Shown in pieces: positions 17,680-27,727 of a stretch of DNA of 64,000 nt (the first letter of the stretch is position 1; the number at the start of each line of letters is the position of its first letter). The stretch is from Glaciecola sp047250385 (GTDB taxonomy: Bacteria > Pseudomonadota > Gammaproteobacteria > Enterobacterales > Alteromonadaceae), in contig NZ_JBLBVM010000047.1 in assembly GCF_047250385.1 (NCBI RefSeq), positions 75,206 through 139,205 on the forward strand, read 5' to 3'. Made by a program: the position numbers and the translations under genes. The notes below the pieces were generated by a model. It saw nothing but the letters and a program-made list of their open reading frames with translations, was not told the DNA's origin and ran no database searches.

Positions 17680-18237
17680 CTACTCCGAAGCGGAGTAAGG
17701 ATTTTCAGCTAGAATATAAGCACGCAGATCAGCCTTTTGAGACTGCGAGTTAAGCCACTCTCTTATTTCTTTTGCTTTTTCATATGATTCTTTACCAAAT
17801 TTTGATTCATATATGTCAGCAAAATTATTTGATGCACTTTGCTCCCTGACATTATTCTGCCAGTGCTGAGTTACCACGTTATTAATTGTACCTGCGATCC
17901 CTTCTGATTTTAGAAGTTCCCACTCTCCTTTATCTAACCATATTCCGCCAACGGCATTACTATAATCGATACGGTGACTGGTTTTTTCGGTTACTCTAAA
18001 CTTTCTCATAATTGTGCCAGAAACAGGGCATAACATAGCGCCAGCTGTGTCCATCGCATCGTCTTCTGACCATTCAGAAGGTTTTGGAAATTGATGTTCT
18101 GGGTTTTTCTCTTTCCAACTGACGAAATCCTCAACAAGAATCCAATTACCTCCGCAATTAGTGCAAGTATGCGCTCTAAATAGGCCATCAATGAAACTAG
18201 GTCTTAACGCACCATTTTTACAACTTGTACAATTCAT
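17680..18237 (-). CDS. Zinc-ribbon (zf-TFIIB-like) protein
   Basis: A 185-residue soluble protein. The N-terminus has two CxxC pairs (CTSCKNG and CTNCGG) forming a zinc ribbon. A second segment (MLCPVSGTIMRKFRV ... VGGIWLDKGEWELLKSEG) resembles the zf-TFIIB repeat pattern, where GG.W.D..E.. follows a cysteine pair; here only one Cys remains. The C-terminal 60 residues are charged and helical. A clear ribosome binding site (AGGAGATAT just before the start) is visible. Its role is unknown. Confidence 0.7.
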   Translation of the reverse strand: MNCTSCKNGALRPSFIDGLFRAHTCTNCGGNWILVEDFVSWKEKNPEHQFPKPSEWSEDDAMDTAGAMLCPVSGTIMRKFRVTEKTSHRIDYSNAVGGIWLDKGEWELLKSEGIAGTINNVVTQHWQNNVREQSASNNFADIYESKFGKESYEKAKEIREWLNSQSQKADLRAYILAENPYSASE

Positions 18238-18288
18238 AATATCTCCTTATTCGTTTTAATTTTATTGGCTATATAGCGGACAGGATGG

Positions 18289-18714
18289 CTAACTCCTGCC
18301 GTTTATTTTATGTTCTTCAACATGCCTTTTAAAGTTAGTCAGTATACCAAGCCAGCCCTGCCGTTGTTGCTCAGCTGAGTTTTCATCTTCTGTGTCGAAA
18401 GTCTGAACTACTTTCACGCCATTATTAGAATCTATAAATTCAATCATCACCGTACGGCCATCTTCTAGGGAATACTGAATTAATTTATGTAAGGTAATAT
18501 GTGTGAACTCCCCTTCGAAATCAAATCCGAAAGAACCATCTTTAGCTTCCATTCGATAATTGAATTTACCACCTTCAACAAAATCAATCGTTGCTGAGGG
18601 GCAGCACCATTCTTCAATCGCAAAATTCCACTGAGTGATATCTTCAGGCGTTACCCAAGCTTCCCAGATAGTTTTTATAGGCGCTTCAATTACAATCTCT
18701 ATTGTGACTTTCAT
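18289..18714 (-). CDS. SRPBCC/AHSA1-domain protein
   Basis: A 141-residue START-like (AHSA1, Aha1 C-terminal-like) protein. The opening MKVTIEIVIEAPIKTIWEAWVTPEDITQWN is the family signature. The stretch KVVQTFDTEDENSAEQQRQGWLGILTNFKRHVE closes the fold. The start at 18714 is preferred to 18744 because AGGA precedes it at 6 bases. It is 51 bases upstream of the zinc-ribbon gene on the same strand, so the two may be co-transcribed. Such proteins bind hydrophobic ligands; none can be inferred. Confidence 0.85.
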   Translation of the reverse strand: MKVTIEIVIEAPIKTIWEAWVTPEDITQWNFAIEEWCCPSATIDFVEGGKFNYRMEAKDGSFGFDFEGEFTHITLHKLIQYSLEDGRTVMIEFIDSNNGVKVVQTFDTEDENSAEQQRQGWLGILTNFKRHVEEHKINGRS

Positions 18715-18888
18715 TACCATTCCTATAATTTGCCTATTGGCCAAGTCTCTTTTTAGCTAAGGCATTATTTTTTAATCGTTTTATATTAGCTGAGTTTTTT
18801 CTTAGTGCAATTAAGTTTTATCAGCTTATTCAAATATAGTTAGCTTAGCTACAAAACAACAAACAAATCCCGTGACAAAATTTGAAGC

Positions 18889-18919
18889 AAAAAAAAACCA
18901 GCGCTTAGCGCTGGTTTTT
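18889..18919. terminator. Bidirectional intrinsic terminator after the pullulanase gene
   Basis: ACCAGCGC-TTA-GCGCTGGT forms an 8-base-pair stem flanked by an A-run on one side and TTTTT on the other. It can therefore terminate in both directions. It lies 46 bases after the pullulanase stop on the minus strand. Confidence 0.85.
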
Positions 18920-18964
18920 GAATAATCACCCTAGTAAAGGCTAGCAATAAAGCTAGAGTAAACT

Positions 18965-21900
18965 TTACTCAATAGCAGTTACTGTCACTTTTGCTGCTTT
19001 GGCATCAGGCCCTTCAACTTTAAATTGATATAGACCAGCTGCTGGTGCAGTTATCGTCAAGTTAGTATCACTTTGGACGAGTACTTTCGGCTCACCAAGC
19101 GTTACATTAGCAGTATCATCTGACGAAGCACCAAGGTTTACCGTAGACCAGTCTGACGTAGCTACTTTAAAGGCAACGTCGGTACCATCTAGGTTGATGT
19201 CCACAGTGTAAACACCATCACCTTGATAAACTAGAGGATCATCTTCTCCCCAGCCATTCAAGCTACCACGGATAAATACCGTATTAGCACCGAAGAACTG
19301 TTCATTGAATACTCTAATTTTTGGCTCATCAAGATCCGTGCTATCGAAGATAAACACGTATTTACCAGCTTCAGCCACATTAATGAAAATGTTATCTCCA
19401 TTTTCAACAAGCGGTAAATCTTGACCTAAAGTAATCGTGTCATCAATATCGTCTTCACTAAGCGCACCTAGGTTTGGTGCAGACCAACCTTCGTTAGCTA
19501 CTTTAAATTGATATTCTTCAGCACCAAGGTCAACTGCAACAGAGTACAAACGACCACCGTCATAGTTAAACTCGTTGTCTGTACCCCATCCATTCATGCC
19601 ACCACGAAGGAAGATAGGATTACCAACATATGGCTCTTCATTAACAACTGTAAGTGTTGCAGCATCAGTATCACTAGCGTTGAAGCTAAATACATACGTA
19701 GCATCTACGCTAGGCGTAAAGCTCATATTGCCTTGACCACTGAATACGTCTTTCTCGACTGCTTCAGTCACTTCTGGAGCATCGTTATTACCGTAATCAA
19801 CCGAAGACCAATCGCTAGAAGCAACTTTGAATGCGTAGCTTGTGTTACCACTTAACGCTACTGCTACTTCATATACGCCATCGCCTTTATATGTGAAGGC
19901 ATCAGCTTCGCCCCAACCATTCATCTCACCGCGCAAGAACACCGTGATATCACCGAATGGAACAACGTCTGGTGCGCCTGATGTAGCAAATGCAGATAAA
20001 CCATAACCACGTTCTAAGCCTTGGTTTTTAACAAACACTGCCATACTTAGAGGTGGAACAACGAACGTACCATTGCCAGACTCATCAGCTCCTTCAGAAA
20101 ATGATGCGCCACGCACTACAGGGTCAATTGAATTAGCTAGCACAGTATGAAGCTCAAAACCCGTTGCTGTTAGCACTTCAATGGATTTTTCTTCATAACC
20201 GGTGTTAACCACGACGACAATCGCATCGTATTTAGCATCAAGGTCAGGTAGCACAACATCACTGTTTGGTGTAATACCATCATCAAGACTCATTACGATC
20301 AAGCCTTGCTGTTGACGAGAACCGATGTTGTGGAAACCAACACGCGCTTTAATGTCTTCAGCTGTAGTTAAACGGAACAGTTTGCTGTCAGTTCGAATGC
20401 TTAAGTATTCTTGGAACACTTCTGCTGCAAACTCAATATCTGACATGCTAGCTGCACGTTCTGGCGAGAACATAAATGTCCTGATCGTATCCCACATACT
20501 GCCGTTATCTTGTTCCATCGGTAAACCGACGTTCCAGTTATTATTTTCAAAGGTAAAGTCGACTCGGCTAAACCAGTCACCCGAATCATAAGTGTTTCTA
20601 TCCATTGACTTGGAACGTAGGAAGTCGCCACCCATTTGTAAGAATGGAATACCTTGAGATAGCATCGGAATGCCGATACCGATATTTTGTGCACGAATTC
20701 TTTGCTCTAAGCTAAGATTCCTTGGCAAGTTGTAATTGTACTGATCCCACAATGACTCGTTATCATGCTTAGAAACATAGTTAATGATGTCAGCAGGATC
20801 TAAAGCATAACCACCAAGTGAACTTGTTTCCGTTGCACTACCACCTGAAGTTTCCAAAACAAAATCAGTTAATGTACCGGACATCGACATTTTAACAATA
20901 TCTTGGTCACCCATTGCTGATGCTAAGGTCATTTCACGTTCAGTTTCACCTAAACGGCTATTATCACTGCCATTGTAGAAAATATTACCGCGACGGATAC
21001 CTTCACGAGTTCGGTCATTGTAAGTACCAATTTGTGTACCTGCCATATTGATTTGGTTAGCTTGCTCGTAACCACGATCTTGACGTGTCCAACCTTCACC
21101 ATAGAAGTAGTTGTCTTCATCCATTTCACGCACTTTAGCATACAAGTCGACCATTGTTTGCTTAGTAGCTTGACTCATAATGTCAAAACGGAAGCCGTCA
21201 AACTTATAATGCTCAGTCCATAGAAGTAATGAATCTTCCATGAATTTTTCCATCATACGGTTACGTGGCTCTGTATCATCACAGCAAGTTTCACGAACAA
21301 TAGCGCCCGTATCTACTTCATATCTGTGATAGTAGCCTGGTACTACTTTATCGAACACAGAGTTTTCAAATAAACCAGAGGCATTAGTGTGGTTGTACAC
21401 AACATCTAGTACAACTCGTAAACCAATTTCATGTAATGACTGATTCATCGCACGCATTTCAACAATACGTTGCACACCATCCGGATTAGAAGCGTAGCTA
21501 CCCTCTGGCGCGTTAAAATGCTTAGGATCATAACCCCAATTGAATTGGTCAATATCACGTAATTGCTGTGTGAGTTCTTGAGCAGCGCCAGGTTTTGACG
21601 TCACATTAAAGCTATTGTAAAGCTCACCAATTGTCATATCACGTGAAGTGTTATCTTGGCAGACAGCACTGGTTGGCTTCAATGCACATATTTCTTGCAC
21701 GGTACTTGAGAAGTCAACAGTCTTAGTCGTATCTTCATTGATAGTTGCAATGTCATTAGCAGGCAACATATGGAAGTGAGTCAAACCTTTCTCAGCCAAT
21801 GTTGCTAAATGCTGCATTGGCGATGACTCTTTCTCTGTGAAGGCTAAATATTTACCACGATTCGCTTCTGTTGTTGACTCATCTAATGCACTAAAGTCAC

Positions 21901-23356
21901 GAATATGACCTTCATACAATACAGCATCTTCAGGGTCAGTGATGGTAGGAATAGTATGCGTATCCCAACCCTCTGGCTTAAGATCTTCATCATTCAAATT
22001 AACGAATTGTGAGAATCGGCCATTCATTGCAAGACCAACTGAATATGGGTCTGTCACATCCAACACTTCAATTTGATTATCCTGTGGATGGTAAACCGTC
22101 ACTTCATAACGATATAATTTGCGGTCCATATCCATAGAGCCAGCATACGTCCATATACCTGTTGCAGCATCAAGCGTCATTGGCTGAGTGCTTTCAAGTC
22201 GTTTGTCAGCTCCGTACAATTTCAATGAAACGTTTGTTGCTGTAGGTGCCCACACTTTTGCTTCAATGCCAGAGTCGGTATAAACCGGTCCAAGTACAGC
22301 TTCATCCGCATCGTTTTCGCCTACTGTATAAAGTTGGTCGAGAACATTTGGAATCTGGATACGTGTTGCAGAAATTAATTTACCTTCGTCGTTATATGCA
22401 CCGAGTACTGCTTGAGTTTTCAAAACAGCTTTCGCATCATCAGCAGTCCAAGAACCAGCAAATGCAGGCATACTAGATAGATGTGGAGCGATGGCTTTTT
22501 GTTCGTCAGTTAGATCAACTTCGGTTAACTCAGCTACAGTGCCGTTCAATCCTGTTTCAACAGAAACCTCAAGGCTTGCATCAGCAGAGTAATGTAACTT
22601 AACGCTATCAACTACGGCAAAGTCAACATCCCATAAGAAGGTAGTTGCATCTAACCAATGTGCTTGTGCGCCATCAATAGCTACTGGCTGCTCGCCCAAA
22701 GAATCAATTGGGAATTCATACAGAGTTGGAACACCAGAGAAAGTGAAGTTCATGCGTGCAAAACGCTCGTCTTCAGGTTGCTGCAACTTACCTTTAAAGT
22801 CGCCACCACCCAACTCTTTACCCGCATCGTCAGTACCGATGTGAATAATAAAGTTATGACAAGCACCAGTCGTTTGTGCATAACCTGGCTTTAAGTCTAA
22901 CACCCAATATGCGCCATACGTAGGATCGATTCCAGTGTGTACACGCCCATTATCCCATGCAGTATCAGGATCGGCATATGCATCACACGCATCGTTGCTC
23001 CAAGTATGCAAACGATAGCCTTCATAGGAAGGGTCTGATGCACTGTTATCAGCACCTACTGCAGCTCTGTTATAATACAAAACTGCCTGGTCTTCACCCG
23101 GGAAGAAAACAGGATCAGGTAATGACGGATTGAAACCTACAACACAAGCATCATTTGTCTCATTTGGCACGGTAGGTGCTGGACAAACAATCGGTGGTGG
23201 AGGCACACAGGCCGTCGCATCTGAATTGGGGATATTTGGAACATTACATGTTAATGCAACCTCCCCTGATTTAACATCCGCGCCACCGCAAGCTGACAAT
23301 ACGAATATTGACATGATAATTGCGGCAAAGCTGATGATGCTTTTACGACTAAACAT
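18965..23356 (-). CDS. pulA: Pullulanase-type GH13 lipoprotein with three C-terminal tandem modules
   Basis: A 1463-residue debranching enzyme that hydrolyses alpha-1,6 bonds of pullulan and branched dextrins. The start at 23356 gives a normal lipoprotein signal (lipobox LSAC) with GGAG 8 bases upstream. The frame runs on to 23440, where an ATG overlaps the receptor stop, but with no ribosome binding site. N-terminal pullulanase beta modules and a CBM48-like region precede the barrel. Catalytic regions are VVLDVVYNHT (Asp651), FRFD (nucleophile Asp725), YGEGW (Glu754) and KHDNE (Asp865). The last ~330 residues contain three repeats beginning FLRGEMNGWG, FLRGGMNGWG and FIRGSLNGWG. It is downstream of the TonB receptor in one operon and probably at the cell surface. 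Confidence 0.93.
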   Translation of the reverse strand: MFSRKSIISFAAIIMSIFVLSACGGADVKSGEVALTCNVPNIPNSDATACVPPPPIVCPAPTVPNETNDACVVGFNPSLPDPVFFPGEDQAVLYYNRAAVGADNSASDPSYEGYRLHTWSNDACDAYADPDTAWDNGRVHTGIDPTYGAYWVLDLKPGYAQTTGACHNFIIHIGTDDAGKELGGGDFKGKLQQPEDERFARMNFTFSGVPTLYEFPIDSLGEQPVAIDGAQAHWLDATTFLWDVDFAVVDSVKLHYSADASLEVSVETGLNGTVAELTEVDLTDEQKAIAPHLSSMPAFAGSWTADDAKAVLKTQAVLGAYNDEGKLISATRIQIPNVLDQLYTVGENDADEAVLGPVYTDSGIEAKVWAPTATNVSLKLYGADKRLESTQPMTLDAATGIWTYAGSMDMDRKLYRYEVTVYHPQDNQIEVLDVTDPYSVGLAMNGRFSQFVNLNDEDLKPEGWDTHTIPTITDPEDAVLYEGHIRDFSALDESTTEANRGKYLAFTEKESSPMQHLATLAEKGLTHFHMLPANDIATINEDTTKTVDFSSTVQEICALKPTSAVCQDNTSRDMTIGELYNSFNVTSKPGAAQELTQQLRDIDQFNWGYDPKHFNAPEGSYASNPDGVQRIVEMRAMNQSLHEIGLRVVLDVVYNHTNASGLFENSVFDKVVPGYYHRYEVDTGAIVRETCCDDTEPRNRMMEKFMEDSLLLWTEHYKFDGFRFDIMSQATKQTMVDLYAKVREMDEDNYFYGEGWTRQDRGYEQANQINMAGTQIGTYNDRTREGIRRGNIFYNGSDNSRLGETEREMTLASAMGDQDIVKMSMSGTLTDFVLETSGGSATETSSLGGYALDPADIINYVSKHDNESLWDQYNYNLPRNLSLEQRIRAQNIGIGIPMLSQGIPFLQMGGDFLRSKSMDRNTYDSGDWFSRVDFTFENNNWNVGLPMEQDNGSMWDTIRTFMFSPERAASMSDIEFAAEVFQEYLSIRTDSKLFRLTTAEDIKARVGFHNIGSRQQQGLIVMSLDDGITPNSDVVLPDLDAKYDAIVVVVNTGYEEKSIEVLTATGFELHTVLANSIDPVVRGASFSEGADESGNGTFVVPPLSMAVFVKNQGLERGYGLSAFATSGAPDVVPFGDITVFLRGEMNGWGEADAFTYKGDGVYEVAVALSGNTSYAFKVASSDWSSVDYGNNDAPEVTEAVEKDVFSGQGNMSFTPSVDATYVFSFNASDTDAATLTVVNEEPYVGNPIFLRGGMNGWGTDNEFNYDGGRLYSVAVDLGAEEYQFKVANEGWSAPNLGALSEDDIDDTITLGQDLPLVENGDNIFINVAEAGKYVFIFDSTDLDEPKIRVFNEQFFGANTVFIRGSLNGWGEDDPLVYQGDGVYTVDINLDGTDVAFKVATSDWSTVNLGASSDDTANVTLGEPKVLVQSDTNLTITAPAAGLYQFKVEGPDAKAAKVTVTAIE

Positions 23357-23436
23357 AGGTAAATTCTCCAATGCTATATTTTTAATGCGACCCAAATTAA
23401 GGCCCTTTTTAAACAGTGACGTTAAATTAATTATTC

Positions 23437-26400
23437 TCATAGTGAATACGTTAGCCCCAAGAAGAATTGTGTACCGAAGTACTGGATTGTCCCGGTGCGC
23501 GCCTCTGAACCAAAATAGCTTCGAGTAGGAGCGTCAGTTAAGTTATTCACTTGGAATAGGATCCCAAGGTTTTCATTTACTTCATAGCTTGCTTGATAAT
23601 CGATGACTAATTCAGAGTCGAAGTTTACAACTTGGTCGTTTACCGCAACTTGCTTAGAAACGAATGGTGCTCTGTAACGCGCGCTAACGCGTGTTTCAAA
23701 ACCTTCATTTTCCCAAAACACGGTACCAGCCAACACTTGCTTACTTAAGCCTGGTAATAGGGCTGAATAGATACCATCACTTGCACTGGCTCTACGAATG
23801 ATTTCAGTTTCAGTATATGAGTAACTTGCACTCACACCTAAACCAGACCATAAACCAGGAAGTTTGCTGTACACTTCAGTATATGACAGCTCTAAACCGC
23901 GAATGTAACCACCTCTAGCATTGTTTTCAGCCGTTGTGTATGAACCATTCACTACAGGAACCGTCACAAACACTTGCTCACCTAATGAATCTAATACCGG
24001 TTGTGCATCTTCTTCATCAGTGAATACAGGGATATCTATTTCGGTAGGTACGATAAAACCGTTAGCAGCAAAATCGTAAGGGTCAGTCGTGCTTCTATCT
24101 ACGAAAGACTGAATATCTTTGTAGTACAAGGCAGCAATAAATGCACCGTCTGTATCATCAAAATAATGCTCGTACGATATGTCGTATTGGTTTGCGTAGA
24201 AAGGACGCAAGTAAGGACTGTTATCACTTTGACCTGATAAACGAGCTTCACCAATGACCGTGATTTCTCCCGTATCTATATCTTGGCGAGCTGCTGGCTC
24301 AGATACTTGAACGCCTGCATTTGCAAACATTTCGTTGATTGGAGCACGTCCCATAACTTTCGCAGCCGCGAAACGAATCAATTGATTGTCTGTCACTCTG
24401 AAAGTTAAGTTTAGTGATGGTAAATAATCAGTATAAGTATCTTCTAAAAGAACTGGGCGGAATGTATCTACCGCTAGACCAATATCATCAGTAATGATTT
24501 GAGCTCCGGCTTCAGGATCGCCACCAACGTTTTGTAGGAAGGTAGAAGCCTGCTTAGTATCTACCATTCTCACACCAACGTTACCGGTGACAGGTATTCC
24601 GGCTAATTCCATATCCAAATTTGCCATGACATAAGCAGAATTAACTTCTTCGTATACTTCACCACTTTGTAATACAGACCATGAAGTGTCATTCAGTGGA
24701 TCGCCATCTGGTGGATTCAATACACCATCAAATCCGCCCCAACTTTGTACTGGTTGCGGTACGCCGCCCGGGAACCAAGCGTTAAGTGCTTTATCAAGAT
24801 TAATAGCTAAGTAGCTTGGGAAGTATGAAAATTCACCTTCCCAATTCACTACTGTCACCATATCGTCAGTTAAGCGTAATGGTGGCTGACTTCTTGAGAA
24901 ACCAGAATCACTACCATATTCATATACTGAACGGTCATTCGTGTATGCACGATCAGAGTAACGCGCACCAAACTCAATTGAACGCACCCAGTCATTATCT
25001 AATTGATAAGTGAAATCCAAGCGATATGCGTCTAGTTCGTCAGAGTTTTGGAATGGGTAGATACCATATTTGGAAACTAATACTCTATCTAAATCAATAA
25101 AGGCATCTTGTTGATTGAAACCTAAATCAGGTAAATCTAAGCCATTCAATAGGTAACTAATTGAAATATTTTCATCTAACAGAGGTGCTGGCGCGTTTGC
25201 ATCTTCAGCAACAAGAGACCATAACAAACCGTTTCTGAAATCACTCTTAGCGGCTGAGTGGGCAATATCAAAAGACATCGACCAATTATCAGTCATCTCC
25301 CAAACACCGTTTAAACCAAAGCTTCGTACTTCATCAAAGTCTTGGTTATCATCGTTGACCAATTCAACACGAGTATTTCCATCAGGGATGCGGTTAAAAG
25401 TTCCACCAATAACATCATTATCAACAACCGTAGGGTTGGCAATTGTCACATTGGGTGCTTCGAGTTTTACACGAAACCCACGTGCAAATTCTTCTGATTC
25501 AAATTTACTTAAGAAAGCGTCAGCTTTTAATACGAAGTTATCCGTAGGTGCCCATTCAATAGCGGCCATGTAACCGTTACGAGTTTCACCACCACCTTTA
25601 TGTTGTAATTCGAAACCTTCAGAAATATTTTCGCATTCACCACATTGTTCAGCAGCTGGACGATTCGGATCTAAATTATCCACATCACCCGAGATGAAAT
25701 CGACATCTTTCTCACGACTATAAGACAAACCAATAAACTGAGTAGAAACACTTGGTTGGAATAACCTTGCATAACCGAGAGCTACTCCTAAAGTATCTTC
25801 AAGGAATTTACCTTGGTATGAGAAGCTTAATCTATGACCAAACTCATCAGCATCAGCAACTTCGTTTGCACGGTTGTTATACATACCGCGTACGTTCGCG
25901 TTGAATGTATGTTCTTCTGCATTCGCCAGTGGGCTTGCAGTTTTAAGTTCCACAGTTCCAGCTACACCACCTTCAATCAAAGAGGCTTTAGGCGATTTAT
26001 AAACCGCAGCGGAGCTAATCAGCTCAGATGGATACTGATCAAATTCAATTGAGCGACTACCACTCGTTGAAACTTGCTCTCGACCGTTAAGCGTTGAGAA
26101 AACGAAATCACCTGAAAGGCCTCGAATATTAATCTCTGCAGCTTGTCCACCGGTTCTAACTGCGGAAATACCAGGTAATCGTGTTAATGCATCAGCCATC
26201 GACACATCAGGTAAGCCACCTAGATCATCTGCAGAAATCTGCTCAGAAACCGTATCGCTGAAGCGTTTCTGATTAAGTGATTTTATAAGACTGGTACTAA
26301 AGCCACGTACCTCAATTTTCTCAATGCTCTCTTCGGTACGCTCTTCCGAATCTGTCGACTCTTGTGCGTAAAGAGGCAAACTACCAAACATCATTCCGCT

Positions 26401-26445
26401 AGCAACTAATGCCGCGGTAATCAAGCTGGGTTTGAATTTAGTCAT
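23437..26445 (-). CDS. TonB-dependent outer-membrane receptor, probably for maltodextrins
   Basis: A 1002-residue outer-membrane receptor. A signal peptide ends near LYAQ (residue ~28). The TonB-box-like segment IEKIEVRGF follows. The plug domain has DALTRLPGISAVR, EINIRGLSGDF and ASLIEGGVAGTVEL. The beta barrel ends with the aromatic-terminated FGTQFFLGLTYSL. It belongs to the large TonB-receptor type used for oligosaccharide uptake (Caulobacter MalA is the known example for maltodextrins). Substrate is inferred from the adjoining pullulanase and amylase. The palindrome at 26572 lies 127 bases upstream. A possible -10 (TATAAA) lies between operator and start. Confidence 0.92.
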   Translation of the reverse strand: MTKFKPSLITAALVASGMMFGSLPLYAQESTDSEERTEESIEKIEVRGFSTSLIKSLNQKRFSDTVSEQISADDLGGLPDVSMADALTRLPGISAVRTGGQAAEINIRGLSGDFVFSTLNGREQVSTSGSRSIEFDQYPSELISSAAVYKSPKASLIEGGVAGTVELKTASPLANAEEHTFNANVRGMYNNRANEVADADEFGHRLSFSYQGKFLEDTLGVALGYARLFQPSVSTQFIGLSYSREKDVDFISGDVDNLDPNRPAAEQCGECENISEGFELQHKGGGETRNGYMAAIEWAPTDNFVLKADAFLSKFESEEFARGFRVKLEAPNVTIANPTVVDNDVIGGTFNRIPDGNTRVELVNDDNQDFDEVRSFGLNGVWEMTDNWSMSFDIAHSAAKSDFRNGLLWSLVAEDANAPAPLLDENISISYLLNGLDLPDLGFNQQDAFIDLDRVLVSKYGIYPFQNSDELDAYRLDFTYQLDNDWVRSIEFGARYSDRAYTNDRSVYEYGSDSGFSRSQPPLRLTDDMVTVVNWEGEFSYFPSYLAINLDKALNAWFPGGVPQPVQSWGGFDGVLNPPDGDPLNDTSWSVLQSGEVYEEVNSAYVMANLDMELAGIPVTGNVGVRMVDTKQASTFLQNVGGDPEAGAQIITDDIGLAVDTFRPVLLEDTYTDYLPSLNLTFRVTDNQLIRFAAAKVMGRAPINEMFANAGVQVSEPAARQDIDTGEITVIGEARLSGQSDNSPYLRPFYANQYDISYEHYFDDTDGAFIAALYYKDIQSFVDRSTTDPYDFAANGFIVPTEIDIPVFTDEEDAQPVLDSLGEQVFVTVPVVNGSYTTAENNARGGYIRGLELSYTEVYSKLPGLWSGLGVSASYSYTETEIIRRASASDGIYSALLPGLSKQVLAGTVFWENEGFETRVSARYRAPFVSKQVAVNDQVVNFDSELVIDYQASYEVNENLGILFQVNNLTDAPTRSYFGSEARTGTIQYFGTQFFLGLTYSL

Positions 26446-26571
26446 AGTTGTATCCCATTACTGTTGAAGTTGACGCTTCCCTGCTTGTCATAGTGTGTGA
26501 ATGACGACGCAAGTACGCCTATTTATACTTAATTATTATGTTACATTCTTGCGAGTTGTTTTAACATTCTG

Positions 26572-26585
26572 TGCATACGTATTCA
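26572..26585. promoter_or_regulatory. Candidate LacI-family operator, copy 3
   Basis: TGCATACGTATTCA, identical over 14 bases to the copy at 4487-4500, 22 kb away. It lies upstream of the TonB-receptor/pullulanase operon. Confidence 0.78.
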
Positions 26586-26800
26586 TAACATTCAGCAACA
26601 TTTTATTAACAATAAGAAGGCAAATAGGCGTGATACTTGGAATGAGAATTTAGCAGTTGATTTTTTTTGCATAAAAAACAATTAGCTACAAAATTCGCCA
26701 TTCTAGTGCTTAACATTTATTTAACAAGGGAAGACGAAGCATTTGTATAAACGGTCAAAGGTCATTCAGTTTTTGTACAAATCACATGCATTAGTTGAGG

Positions 26801-26828
26801 CAAAAAAAAACCTGCCATAAGGCAGGTT
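26801..26828 (-). terminator. Intrinsic terminator of the suc operon
   Basis: AACCTGCC-ATAA-GGCAGGTT forms an 8-base-pair stem, followed in minus orientation by a long T-run (plus-strand A-run 26802-26810). It is 26 bases past the sucD stop. Confidence 0.9.
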
Positions 26829-26854
26829 TCTCAAATCTAATTAGCTTCGCTGCA

Positions 26855-27727
26855 TTACCAACCAGTAATTTCGCGTAAGCCTTTGCCGATTTCAGCAAGT
26901 GAGCGAACGGTTTTAACACCTGCAGCTTCTAATGCTTTGAATTTCTCATCAGCAGTACCTTTACCGCCAGCAATGATAGCGCCAGCATGACCCATACGCT
27001 TACCCGCTGGAGCAGTTACACCAGCAATATAAGAAACAACAGGCTTAGTAACGTTTGCTTTGATGTATTCAGCAGCTTCTTCTTCCGCAGTTCCGCCGAT
27101 TTCACCAATCATAACGATTGCTTCTGTCGCTGGATCTTCTTGGAACAACTTCAAGATATCGATGAAGTTAGAGCCAGGGATTGGATCACCACCAATACCC
27201 ACACAAGTTGACTGGCCGAAACCTTCGTCAGTTGTTTGCTTAACAGCTTCATAAGTCAAAGTACCAGAACGAGAAACGATACCAACTTTGCCTGGCTTGT
27301 GAATGTGACCTGGCATAATACCAATCTTACACTCACCCGGAGTGATAACACCTGGGCAGTTAGGACCGATCATACGTGCGCCTTTTTGGTTCACGTATTC
27401 TTTAACGTAAAGCATATCGATAGTTGGAATACCTTCAGTGATACAAACCACTAATTCGATACCAGCATCTACTGCTTCGACGATTGAATCTTTACAAAAT
27501 GGTGCAGGTACATAAATAACAGTTGCCGTAGCGCCTGTTGAAGCAACCGCTTCTTTCACTGTATTGAATACAGGAAGACCTAAATGCGTAGTTCCACCTT
27601 TACCTGGCGTTACACCGCCAACCATTTGAGTACCATAAGCAATTGCTTGCTCAGAGTGGAAAGTTCCTTGACCGCCAGTAAAACCTTGGCAGATAACTTT
27701 GGTGTCTTTATTGATTAATACTGACAT
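26855..27727 (-). CDS. sucD: Succinyl-CoA synthetase, alpha subunit
   Basis: A 290-residue ADP/GDP-forming succinate-CoA ligase alpha subunit of the TCA cycle. It starts MSVLINKDTKVICQGFTGGQGTFHSEQAI (CoA-binding Rossmann domain). The phosphorylated histidine is in RMGHAGAIIAGG, near residue 246. Length equals the usual ~289. The ATG shares one base with the sucC stop (TAATG), so the subunits are translated together. Confidence 0.98.
   Translation of the reverse strand: MSVLINKDTKVICQGFTGGQGTFHSEQAIAYGTQMVGGVTPGKGGTTHLGLPVFNTVKEAVASTGATATVIYVPAPFCKDSIVEAVDAGIELVVCITEGIPTIDMLYVKEYVNQKGARMIGPNCPGVITPGECKIGIMPGHIHKPGKVGIVSRSGTLTYEAVKQTTDEGFGQSTCVGIGGDPIPGSNFIDILKLFQEDPATEAIVMIGEIGGTAEEEAAEYIKANVTKPVVSYIAGVTAPAGKRMGHAGAIIAGGKGTADEKFKALEAAGVKTVRSLAEIGKGLREITGW

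Larger units (their letters stand above)
26446..26854. other. 409-base gap between the TonB receptor and sucD
   Basis: A+T-rich region holding the receptor promoter side (operator at 26572, possible -10 TATAAA in minus orientation near 26524) and the sucD terminator at 26809-26828. Between about 26590 and 26800 I see no gene or RNA. Confidence 0.6.

Noticed and set aside
23357..23440. Pullulanase start at 23440 overlapping the receptor stop (ATGA)
   Set aside because: No ribosome binding site there; the start at 23356 has GGAG and a normal-length lipoprotein signal. Not fully excluded.
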